The notes beneath the pieces are model-generated. The model had not been told where the DNA came from. It worked only from the letters and a program-made list of their open reading frames with translations, and searched no databases. Shown here piece after piece: positions 33,064-40,948 of a DNA stretch of 64,000 nucleotides. The first letter of the stretch is position 1, and the number at the start of each line of letters is the position of its first letter. Position numbers and translations under genes: made by a program. Source of the DNA: CAZUDO01 sp964618895 (GTDB taxonomy: Bacteria > Desulfobacterota > Binatia > DP-6); the NCBI GenBank assembly GCA_964618895.1, contig CAZUDO010000057.1, positions 62,001-126,000 on the forward strand, in the 5' to 3' direction.

Positions 33064-34964
33064 TCGACCTGCTCGTCCTGTTCGCCATGCTCGTGGGGGC
33101 CGGCGCGGCCGGCCTCGCCTGCCTGCGCGTGGTCGATGGGCTCCCGCGCAGCGCTGGCGAACGCCTGCTCGGCGGCATCGCGGTTGGCCTCGGGCTGGGT
33201 GGGCTCGTCGGGCTGGGCCTCGCTGCTGCCGGGTGCCTGCGGGTCGGCCCCATTGCGGCGATCGGTGCGCTGGCGCTGCTCGCCGGGGGGCGGGAACTCG
33301 CCGGGACCATGGCCGGCGTCGCGGCGTCGACGCGCCGCCAGCGCGATCCGTTGACGTGGGGGCTGCTCGTGGTCTGTGCCGTCGTGCTGGCGTCGGAACT
33401 GCCGGCGATGCTGGCGCCGCCGATCGGCGGTGACCAGACCAAGTACCACCTCGTGTATCCCCGCCTGTATGCCTTGCAGGGGGGGTTGGTCGAGACGCCG
33501 TGGACGTTCTGGGGGCAGGTGCAGTTCCTGCAGAACTTCCTGTTCGCAATCGGCTTCGCGCTACGTGGGGATGTGCTGGCGCGGCTTCTGAACGGTGCAC
33601 TCGGCGTGCTGGCGGCGTGTGCGCTCGGTGGCGTGGGGCGTCGCCTGCTCGGCCGCCGCGGTGGCCTGGTGACCGGGGCGCTGTTCTTTACACTGCCGAT
33701 GAGCTGGTCGCTGATGACGCGTGCCGGTTCCGATTTCGGCGTCGTGCTGTACCTGGCGCTGGCCGTGTCCGCCGTCCTCGACTGGATGGACGGTGCCCGC
33801 GCGGGCGACCTGCACCGGGCCGCGGTGGCGGCGGGGATGGCCGGAGGGAGCAAGTTCATGGGGCTCCTTGTGCCGGCACTAATCGGGCTGGCGGTCGTCG
33901 TGGTGCTCGTGCGACGGGCCGTATCCCTGGGCCGGCTGATCGGGGTCGGGCTCGGCTTCGCGGGGATCGTGCTCGTCTGTGCGCTGCCCTGCTACGTGCG
34001 CAACGCGATCGACACCGGCAATCCGCTCTACCCGTTCGGCTACACCGTGTTCGGGGGCCGGCACTGGAGTGCGGCGGCGAGCGTGTATCTGGAGGACTAC
34101 TACCGCCAGTACCGGTCGACCCACGCCGAGCGGCGGCAGGGGTCGGCGTATGCGGGCCTGGACGTGCTGCGTTTCCCCTGGGACCTGACCATGCATCCCG
34201 GCTCGTTCGAGAATGCGGCGCGTCAGAGCCAGGAGGTGGGGCCGTTTCTGCTGGCCTTCGCGCCCGCGCTGGTGCTCGTCCGTCGGCGGCGGGCCGCCGT
34301 CTGGCTGACGGCCGCGGTCGGGCTTGGCTATGCGGCGATCATCGCCGGCGGCGCCTGGGCGCACCCACGGTACGTGCTGCCCGGGGTCGCGCTCGCTCTG
34401 GTGGCGGCAATGGCGGCCGCTCGCGCGCTCCTCGGGGCGCGCGGGCTGCTTGCCGTGCTGGTGCTGACGGTGGCGGGCAACCTCGCGCTCACCACCCGGC
34501 TCTTCCGCCCGCTGTGGCCCGATCAGGTGCGTGTGGCGCTCGGGCGCCTGGCGCCCGACGCGTTCCTTCGTCGCCACTCGTCGCTGTATGCGTTCTGGGA
34601 GCGGGCCAATGCTGCAGTGCCGTCGACGGGCCGGATACTGGTGCTGGAGAAGGTCCCGCACCCGTACTACATCGAGCGGCCCTTCGTCCTGGCGAGCTAC
34701 CTCGAGCAGGGGATGATCGACTATCGCGAGGTGCGCTCGGCGGATGCCCTGGCGCGCGTGGGCGAGCAGCTCGGGATCACGCACGTCGCCGTCGATCTGA
34801 CGGGACTCGATCGCGCCGGCGATCCGTTCGAGGCCGGCGTACAGCGGTTGTGGCGCGAGTTCACGGTGCAGGACGGCGAGCTGGTGGTACGGGAGGATGG
34901 CTACGCCCTCTACGCGGTCCGTCCGGCGACGGCTGCGGTCGCGGCGGAGCGCGCGGATGGCTGA
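33060..34964 (+). CDS. Polytopic membrane glycosyltransferase-like protein (GT-C type)
   Basis: 634 residues with about ten to twelve hydrophobic segments and a soluble C-terminal ~120 residues. An early external loop has PPIGGDQTKYHLVYPRLYALQGG, resembling the acidic/His loop of ArnT/PMT-like GT-C enzymes that use polyprenyl-phosphate sugars. A GGSKFMGLLVPALIG segment and PCYVRNAIDTGNPLYPF are also typical of this group. It would transfer a sugar on the periplasmic side, consistent with a DPM1-like donor synthase at 31006. Exact substrate unknown. Confidence 0.72.
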   Translation: MIDLLVLFAMLVGAGAAGLACLRVVDGLPRSAGERLLGGIAVGLGLGGLVGLGLAAAGCLRVGPIAAIGALALLAGGRELAGTMAGVAASTRRQRDPLTWGLLVVCAVVLASELPAMLAPPIGGDQTKYHLVYPRLYALQGGLVETPWTFWGQVQFLQNFLFAIGFALRGDVLARLLNGALGVLAACALGGVGRRLLGRRGGLVTGALFFTLPMSWSLMTRAGSDFGVVLYLALAVSAVLDWMDGARAGDLHRAAVAAGMAGGSKFMGLLVPALIGLAVVVVLVRRAVSLGRLIGVGLGFAGIVLVCALPCYVRNAIDTGNPLYPFGYTVFGGRHWSAAASVYLEDYYRQYRSTHAERRQGSAYAGLDVLRFPWDLTMHPGSFENAARQSQEVGPFLLAFAPALVLVRRRRAAVWLTAAVGLGYAAIIAGGAWAHPRYVLPGVALALVAAMAAARALLGARGLLAVLVLTVAGNLALTTRLFRPLWPDQVRVALGRLAPDAFLRRHSSLYAFWERANAAVPSTGRILVLEKVPHPYYIERPFVLASYLEQGMIDYREVRSADALARVGEQLGITHVAVDLTGLDRAGDPFEAGVQRLWREFTVQDGELVVREDGYALYAVRPATAAVAAERADG

Positions 34965-36306
34965 GGCCGGCGGAGACCGCTTCGTTCGCAACTCGCTCGG
35001 CGTGTTCGGCGCGCAGCTGCTCGTGACGGTGCTCGGCATCGGGACCAGTGTCATCACGGCCCGTGCCCTCGGTCCGCATGATCGAGGACTGTTGCAGCTC
35101 CTGGTGTTGCTGCCGACGACGCTGTCGAACTTCGTCAAGTTCGGCATCCCGCAGGCGAACGTCTACTTCATCCGGCGACGCGGGGCGTCGGCGTCCGACG
35201 TAGCCTCGAACGCGCTCTGGATCGCCGCCGTGCTCGGGGTTGGCCTGGCGGTGGGGTGCTGGGTCGGGCGCGACTGGTTGCTGGCCACGATCTTGCGTGG
35301 CGTGCCGGAGGGGACGCTCTGGCCCGCGCTCGTGACGCTCCCGTTCGTGCTCCTGCAGACGTACCTGCTCGGCGTGCTGCAGGCGCAGGAACGCTTTCGC
35401 GAGTACAACCTCCAGCACGTGGTGCCGACCGTCCTCGGCCTGATCGGGATGGCGGCCGCATTGCTCTGGCTGCATACGGGCTTGATGGGCGCCGTCGTCA
35501 CGCAGGCCGCGATCCTGGTGCTGGTGACGGTCTGGCTCGCGGTGCGCGTGCACCGTGTCGCCCGGTTGCATCTGGCCTGGAACGTACCGCTGGCGCGCGG
35601 GATGCTCGGCTTCGGGGGCAAGTCGTACGTGCAGACGCTGGCGGCGACGCTGCATCTGCGCATCGACCAGTACATGATCGCGATGCTCCTCGACCCGACG
35701 CAGGTCGGCCTGTACGGCGTCGCCGTCAACCTGACCAACCTGCTCCTCAAGATCCCGGATGCCACCGGCACGGTGCTCTTCCCGCGCCTCGCCAGGGCCT
35801 CCGAAGGAGACGCCCATGCGGCCACCTCGCGGGTCTGCCGGCACACGTTGTTCGTGACCGCTGCCGTCGGCGTCGGGTATGCCCTGGGCGGGCCATTCGC
35901 GATCCGCCTCCTCTATGGACACCGGTTCGCGGGCGCGATCCAGCCGATGCTCTTGATGCTGCCGGGGATCGTGATGATCTCGCTGTACATGATCCTGACC
36001 AGGAACTTCACCAGCCGGAATCGCCAGGGGGTCAATGTTGCAGCGGCGATTGCGGCACTCGGAATCAATGTCGGCCTGAATGTCATCTTGATTCCGCGCT
36101 TGGGGATCTCCGGCGCGGCCATCTCGACGGCCGTCTCGTACAGCGTGGCGGCCCTCATCCTGCTCGTCATGTTTGTTCGTGAATCGGGGCGTTCCGTCCG
36201 TGAGACGGTCCTGGTCGGGCGGGCCGACGTGGGCGAGTATACGCGCCTGATGGCACGCGTGCGCGGTGGCGCACCGCGGACGGCTGCGAAGGCCCGGGCG
36301 TCGTGA
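34957..36306 (+). CDS. wzx: Wzx-type polysaccharide flippase
   Basis: 449 residues with about 12 to 14 membrane segments. The start RNSLGVFGAQLLVTVLGIGTSVITARALGP is characteristic of the polysaccharide_synt/MVF flippase superfamily. The second half has FGGKSYVQTLAATLHLRIDQYMIAMLL, the paired conserved segment. It would flip undecaprenyl-linked repeat units from the cytoplasm to the periplasm for the Wzy polymerase. ATG 34957 overlaps the upstream gene by eight bases. Confidence 0.87.
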   Translation: MAEAGGDRFVRNSLGVFGAQLLVTVLGIGTSVITARALGPHDRGLLQLLVLLPTTLSNFVKFGIPQANVYFIRRRGASASDVASNALWIAAVLGVGLAVGCWVGRDWLLATILRGVPEGTLWPALVTLPFVLLQTYLLGVLQAQERFREYNLQHVVPTVLGLIGMAAALLWLHTGLMGAVVTQAAILVLVTVWLAVRVHRVARLHLAWNVPLARGMLGFGGKSYVQTLAATLHLRIDQYMIAMLLDPTQVGLYGVAVNLTNLLLKIPDATGTVLFPRLARASEGDAHAATSRVCRHTLFVTAAVGVGYALGGPFAIRLLYGHRFAGAIQPMLLMLPGIVMISLYMILTRNFTSRNRQGVNVAAAIAALGINVGLNVILIPRLGISGAAISTAVSYSVAALILLVMFVRESGRSVRETVLVGRADVGEYTRLMARVRGGAPRTAAKARAS

Positions 36307-36349
36307 TTGCCAGCGACGGGCGGAGTTCGCTACAAACCCCGGTTCAGCC

Positions 36350-37741
36350 GTGCTGACCTACCCCAAGCTGTTGATCGTCGGGCTCGACTCGGCCGCTCCG
36401 GCGCTGGTGTTCGATCGCTGGCGGGACGATCTGCCCACCCTGGCCGGGCTGATGGCACGCGGCGCGCACGGCCGGATGCGGAGCACGCATCCACCCATTA
36501 CGGTGCCGGCGTGGACGGCGATGATGTCGAGCCGCGACCCGGGCGAGCTCGGCTTCTACGGCTTTCGCAATCGCAAGGACCATTCGTACGACGGGTACAG
36601 CTTCGCCAACTCGACCCAGGTCAAGGTGCCGCGGTTGTGGGACCGGCTGGGCGCTGCGGGTCAGCGGTCGATCGTCCTCGGCGTGCCGCAGACATATCCC
36701 CCGTCGCCCTTGAACGGGGAGATGGTCACCTGCTTTCTCACCCCGTCGACGCAGAGCCAGTACACCTACCCCGCCGAGCTGAAGGCCGAGGTGGAGCGGG
36801 TCACGGAAGGCTACGTTCTCGACGTGGAAGACTTCCGCACCGCCGACAAGGAAGGGCTCCTCGGCCGCGTGTACGAGAAGACGGGCAAGCATCTCCGCCT
36901 GGCTAAGCACATGCTCAGCACCCACCCCTGGGACTTCTTCATGCTGGTCGAGATGGGTGTCGACCGTATCCATCATGGCTTCTGGAGCTACATGGACCCC
37001 GCGCACCGGAAGTACGAGCGCGGCAACCCCTTCGAGTCCGCGATCCACGACTACTACAAGTACATCGACCGCGAGCTCGCCGAGATGCTCGCCTTGTGCC
37101 CGAAGGAGACGCTCGTTCTGGTGGTGTCCGATCACGGCGTCAAGAACATGGAGGGTGGCATCTGCTTCAATGAGTGGCTCATGCGTGAGGGGCACCTGAC
37201 GCTCTCCACCACCCCCACCAAGCCGACGCCGATCGCCAAGGTGCCGATCGACTGGTCGAAGACGCGGGCCTGGGGCGACGGGGGCTACTACGGGCGGCTG
37301 TTCATGAACCTGCGCGGCCGCGAGCCCTCCGGCACCATCGATCCCGGGGATTACGAGCGCGTGCGCTCGGACATCATCGCCGGCATCGAGGCGATCACCG
37401 ACGAGAAGGGCCGGCCGATCGGGTCCAAGGCCTACCGTCCGGAGGAGCTCTACCGGTCCGTCCAGGGGGTCGCCCCCGACCTGATCGTGTACTTCGGCGA
37501 CCTCGACTGGCGGTCGGTGGGCGCCGTCGGCATGGGCGGGCTGCACACCTTCGAGAACGACACCGGACCCGACGAGGCCAACCACGACTGGCACGGCATC
37601 TTCGTCCTGTCGACGGCGGGTGCCGAAGCGCCGCTACGTGGTCGCCTTCCGGACGTGTCGATCTACGACATCGCGCCCACGTTGCTCCGTCTGATGGGCC
37701 ACGACGCGCCCGACGGACTCGCCGGGCGCGCGCTCCTCTGA
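36350..37741 (+). CDS. Alkaline-phosphatase-superfamily phosphohydrolase without the LGYV tail
   Basis: 463 residues, GTG start. Motifs are LLIVGLDSAAPALV (Asp13), HPPITVPAWTAMMSSRDPGELG (Thr51), VDRIHHGFWSYMDPAHRKY and VVSDHGVKNMEGG. It is about 90 residues shorter than the paralogues at 16480, 20089 and 42846. It stops at APDGLAGRALL, where the others continue into a linker and the LGY tail. The tail is found instead as a separate gene at 38686, with a CobW-like GTPase between them. Metal-dependent phosphohydrolase or phosphotransferase chemistry is likely; substrate unknown. Confidence 0.84.
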   Translation: MLTYPKLLIVGLDSAAPALVFDRWRDDLPTLAGLMARGAHGRMRSTHPPITVPAWTAMMSSRDPGELGFYGFRNRKDHSYDGYSFANSTQVKVPRLWDRLGAAGQRSIVLGVPQTYPPSPLNGEMVTCFLTPSTQSQYTYPAELKAEVERVTEGYVLDVEDFRTADKEGLLGRVYEKTGKHLRLAKHMLSTHPWDFFMLVEMGVDRIHHGFWSYMDPAHRKYERGNPFESAIHDYYKYIDRELAEMLALCPKETLVLVVSDHGVKNMEGGICFNEWLMREGHLTLSTTPTKPTPIAKVPIDWSKTRAWGDGGYYGRLFMNLRGREPSGTIDPGDYERVRSDIIAGIEAITDEKGRPIGSKAYRPEELYRSVQGVAPDLIVYFGDLDWRSVGAVGMGGLHTFENDTGPDEANHDWHGIFVLSTAGAEAPLRGRLPDVSIYDIAPTLLRLMGHDAPDGLAGRALL

Positions 37742-37748
37742 GGCCGCC

Positions 37749-38693
37749 GTGCGGACCGTCGCCGTCGATATCCTGACTGGCTTCCTCGGCAGCGGGAAGA
37801 CGACGCTCCTGCGGCACGTGCTCGAGCACGGCCTCAAGGGCAAGCCGGTCGCCGTGATCATGAACGAGATCGGCGAGATCGGTATCGACGGCAAGGTGAT
37901 CACCGGCCTGTCGGCGGTGGAGAAGATGGTCGAGCTGTCGAGTGGCTGCATCTGTTGCTCGATCGACGACTACCGCTTCGACCTGGCGATCCAGGAGATC
38001 ATCGAGACCGCCAAGCCGCACCTGATCATCATCGAGTCGACCGGCCTCGCCGACCCGGAGCCGCTGGCCTATCGGGTCAAGAACTCCGGACTGGGCCTGG
38101 ACGCGGTCATCACGGTCGTCGACGCCGCCAACATCGAGCGGCAGCTGCACGAGACGGAGGTAGCGCGGGCGCAGATCGACGCCGCCGACTTCCTGGTTGT
38201 GAACAAGCTCGATCTGGTCGACGCGGCGCAGCTGGCGCGCGTCGAGAAGCGGCTGGCGCGCATGAACCGGCGGGCGGAGCGCCTGCGGACGGTGCGGGGA
38301 GCACTCGACAGCGACGTGCTGTTCGCGACCGGGGTCGCCACGTACCGGGAACGGGCGCGGGCATCCTCCGATCACCTGCACACCGACGGCATCTCGAGCT
38401 TCGTGCATCGCACCGCCCGGGCATTCCGGCAGGAGGCCTTCGAGCGGCTGCTGCGGCACCTGCCGGCGGACATCCTGCGCGCGAAGGGGATCGTCCGCTT
38501 CGCCGGGCGTGATTGGCACTGCCTGTTCAACTTCACCTGCGGGCGGCACGAGCTCACCTGGCTCAAGCTGGACGGTGGGGCCGAGAGCCAGGCGGTGTTC
38601 ATCGGGCGCCGGCTGGATCGGCATCGCCCCCGCATCGAGGCGGACCTGGCCGCGTGCGAGATCGACGAGGAGAGGAGAACCGAACATGTCTGA
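37749..38693 (+). CDS. CobW/G3E-family GTPase, putative metallochaperone
   Basis: 314 residues. GFLGSGKT (11-18) is Walker A, the metal-binding SSGCICC is near residues 65-70, IIIESTGLADPEP is the Walker B region and VVNKLDLVD the guanine-specificity NKxD. COG0523 proteins use GTP to load metals, often zinc, into client enzymes. The gene begins 7 bp after an alkaline-phosphatase-superfamily gene, a class that needs two metal ions, so delivery of metal to these enzymes is a reasonable inference. It overlaps the following small gene by eight bases. Confidence 0.85.
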   Translation: MRTVAVDILTGFLGSGKTTLLRHVLEHGLKGKPVAVIMNEIGEIGIDGKVITGLSAVEKMVELSSGCICCSIDDYRFDLAIQEIIETAKPHLIIIESTGLADPEPLAYRVKNSGLGLDAVITVVDAANIERQLHETEVARAQIDAADFLVVNKLDLVDAAQLARVEKRLARMNRRAERLRTVRGALDSDVLFATGVATYRERARASSDHLHTDGISSFVHRTARAFRQEAFERLLRHLPADILRAKGIVRFAGRDWHCLFNFTCGRHELTWLKLDGGAESQAVFIGRRLDRHRPRIEADLAACEIDEERRTEHV

Positions 38694-38808
38694 GCATCCG
38701 GAGGCCGAGCAACCGACGGCACCATCGCCTGTGGATGACGCCGGCTACACCGACGACGAGGAGGCGGAAGTGCGCAAGCGCCTCGAGGACCTGGGGTACG
38801 TCGAGTAA
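38686..38808 (+). CDS. 40-residue free-standing LGYVE-tail peptide
   Basis: A 40-codon gene with a very strong GAGGAGAGGAG ribosome binding site, overlapping the CobW gene's end by eight bases. The first ~18 residues are acidic and Pro-rich; the last ~22 (YTDDEEAEVRKRLEDLGYVE) match the C-terminal tails of the phosphohydrolases at 16480 (YSAEDEARIQDMLEGLGYV), 20089 (SSGDEGEMRKFLQGLGYVE) and 42846 (RFSEDETRDLERRLAALGYLE). The paralogue at 36350, two genes upstream, lacks the tail, so this may supply it in trans. It is too short for an enzyme; a docking, targeting or assembly role is inferred. No known family for the isolated peptide. Confidence 0.8.
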   Translation: MSEHPEAEQPTAPSPVDDAGYTDDEEAEVRKRLEDLGYVE

Positions 38809-38875
38809 CTACGGGCCGGGGCGCCGGCAGGACCGGAGTCGCCCGCCGCACCATTTCTGGAGAGGACGCGGAGAT

Positions 38876-40174
38876 ATGCAGGCCCTGATTGACAAGATCC
38901 GCCGCCGCGAGGCTCGCTGTGGCATCATCGGGCTCGGCTACGTCGGGTTGCCGCTGGCGCTCGAATTCGCGCGGGCCGGCTTGCGCACGACCGGTATCGA
39001 CGTCGACCGTCGCAAGGTCGACAGCATCCTGGCCGGGCGCTCGTACATCGTGGACGTGCACGACCGCGAGATCGCTGAGCAGGTGGAGGCCGGGCGCTTC
39101 ACGGCCACCGACGATTTCGCCGTGATCGCGGAGCTCGATACGGTGAACATCTGTGTCCCGACGCCGCTCCGCAAGACCAAGGATCCGGACCTCACCCACG
39201 TGGTGGCCGCGGTGGCCGAGATCCGCAAGTACCTGCGCGCCGGCCAGCTCGTGATCCTGGAGAGCACGACCTATCCGGGGACGACCCAGGAGGTGGTGCA
39301 GCCGGCGCTGGAGGCCTCCGGGCTCCTGGTCGGACGCGACATCGCGCTGGCGTTCTCTCCCGAGCGCATCGATCCCGGCAACGCGCACTTCAACACCCGG
39401 AACATCCCGAAGGTCGTCGGTGGGGTGACGCCCAGCTGTACCGAAGTGGCCAAGACGCTCTACGAGCAGAGCGTGGACACGGTCGTCCCGGTGTCGTCGC
39501 CCCAGGTGGCGGAGATGGTGAAGCTGCTCGAGAACACCTTCCGGAGCGTCAACATCGGCCTGGTGAACGAGATCGCCCTCATGAGCCACGCTCTCGGGCT
39601 CGACGTGTGGGAGGTGATCGAAGCGGCCAAGACGAAGCCGTTCGGCTTCATGGCGTTCTATCCGGGCCCCGGGCTGGGCGGGCACTGCATCCCGATCGAT
39701 CCCTTCTATCTCTCGTGGAAGGCCAAGATGAGCGGCTTCGAGCCGCGCTTCATCGAGCTGGCGGGCCACATCAACGAGAGCATGCCACGCTTCGTGGTGG
39801 AGAAGGTCACCGACGCGTTGAATCGCGTTTGCAAGAGCGTGCGCGGCTCGCGTATCCACATCCTGGGGGTGGCGTACAAGGCCGGGGTCAACGACTGCCG
39901 CGAGTCGCCGGCGCTCAACGTCATGAAGATCCTGCAGAACAAAGGGGCCATCCTGTCGTACACCGACCCCTACGTTCCGGCGATTCGCGAGGACGGACTG
40001 GAGCTCGACTCGTTGTCGTTGCAGAACGGCTACCTGGGCGGGGTCGATTGCGTCGTGGTGCTCACGGATCACCGCGAATTCGACTACCCGGCCGTTGCGC
40101 GGACGGCGCCCCTGGTGGTCGACACCCGGAACGCCCTGCGCGCCTGCAAGGGAGACAACATCGTCCGGCTCTGA
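38876..40174 (+). CDS. UDP-N-acetylglucosamine/mannosamine 6-dehydrogenase (WbpA-like)
   Basis: 432 residues. The Rossmann motif is CGIIGLGYVGLPLALEFARAG; ESTTYPGTT and the catalytic loop GPGLGGHCIPIDPFYLSWKA with Cys271 fit the WbpA/WbpO/TviB branch of nucleotide-sugar dehydrogenases, which oxidise UDP-HexNAc to the uronic acid with two NAD+. Together with the WbpP-like 4-epimerase at 51474, a UDP-GalNAcA route like that of Vi or Pseudomonas O-antigens is possible. The ATG at 38876 follows a GAGGACGCGGAG sequence and a 67-bp gap. Confidence 0.9.
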   Translation: MQALIDKIRRREARCGIIGLGYVGLPLALEFARAGLRTTGIDVDRRKVDSILAGRSYIVDVHDREIAEQVEAGRFTATDDFAVIAELDTVNICVPTPLRKTKDPDLTHVVAAVAEIRKYLRAGQLVILESTTYPGTTQEVVQPALEASGLLVGRDIALAFSPERIDPGNAHFNTRNIPKVVGGVTPSCTEVAKTLYEQSVDTVVPVSSPQVAEMVKLLENTFRSVNIGLVNEIALMSHALGLDVWEVIEAAKTKPFGFMAFYPGPGLGGHCIPIDPFYLSWKAKMSGFEPRFIELAGHINESMPRFVVEKVTDALNRVCKSVRGSRIHILGVAYKAGVNDCRESPALNVMKILQNKGAILSYTDPYVPAIREDGLELDSLSLQNGYLGGVDCVVVLTDHREFDYPAVARTAPLVVDTRNALRACKGDNIVRL

Positions 40175-40221
40175 CCCGACTGACGGCGGCCGCTTGCGCC
40201 CGAGGGCACGGCACGCTAAGC

Positions 40222-40491
40222 GTGCTCGCCGTCGTGAACGTGAAGCGGGCGATTCTGCTCGAGTACAGACGGGTTCATGACGCGTCGCCGAACGTGCCGT
40301 ATTTGCATGCCCGGGATGTCCTCCCGGGCAAGCTCGGCATGGCGTTCGACGAGCTTGAGCCATACGTGCGTGATCTCGAGCAGCAGCGGTTTCTGCACTG
40401 GAAGGCGCAGAACCTCTACAAACTCTCCCCGCGGGGCCTGCGTGTGACCGGCGATCAAGGGGAGCTCGACCGGGAGTTTCCCGAGGAGTAG
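40222..40491 (+). CDS. Small winged-helix-like protein
   Basis: About 89 residues from GTG 40222; GTGs at 40234 and 40240 are alternatives and no strong ribosome binding site is seen. The sequence VKRAILLEYRRVHDASPN...FDELEPYVRDLEQQRFLHWKAQNLYKLSPRGLRV looks like a winged-helix fold, with helix 1, a recognition-helix region and a wing ending in 'YKLSPRG'. It could be a small transcription factor or a protein-interaction module. It occupies an otherwise empty 330-bp stretch between the dehydrogenase and a phosphohydrolase remnant. Family not identified. Confidence 0.55.
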   Translation: MLAVVNVKRAILLEYRRVHDASPNVPYLHARDVLPGKLGMAFDELEPYVRDLEQQRFLHWKAQNLYKLSPRGLRVTGDQGELDREFPEE

Positions 40492-40504
40492 CACCCTGGG
40501 GCGG

Positions 40505-40948
40505 ATGGTGGCGGCAGCCGTCGCACTGGAGACGGTGGTGGGGTGGGGTCTGGGCTGTGGCCGGGAGCAGGAGCCGGCACCGCGGGAGTTCGCACGGCGC
40601 CTGGTGATCCTCGGCTTCGACGGCGGCAAGGGGCCGGAAACCTTCCCGGGTGCCCCGCCCAACCGGGTGCCCGATCTGCAGATCGCCTTCCGCGACGGCT
40701 ATCGCACCTCCTGGCGGACGCCGCTCGGGGGTATCCCGAAGGCCATCTTCGAGCCCAACACGCGCAAGTGGAGCGGCGACCATGCCTGCTCCAACGTGAC
40801 CGACACGCCGGGCATCACCCTGTCGAATCGCAAGCTGTCGGCCGGGGACCCGGCCATCGTCGACCTGGCCCCGACGGCGCTGACGTTCCTCGGCGTGCCG
40901 GTGTCGCCGGACATGGCCGGCAAGACGCTCTTGGAGGCGACACTGTGA
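40505..40948 (+). pseudogene. Internally deleted phosphohydrolase remnant
   Basis: 147 codons, open in frame. It begins with an N-terminal signal-like stretch and RRLVILGFDGG, the first metal-Asp motif of the COG3379 family. It then jumps to sequence that reads as the last ~110 residues of such enzymes: DGYRTSWRTPLGGIPK, NTRKWSGDHACSNVTDTPG, VDLAPTALTFLGVPV. The nucleophile loop, the D-x3-H-H motif and the SDHG motif are absent, so about 350-400 residues are missing and it cannot be catalytic. It lacks the LGY tail. The frame is intact, so a short protein may still be made; the stop overlaps the GTG start of the next gene. Confidence 0.75.
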
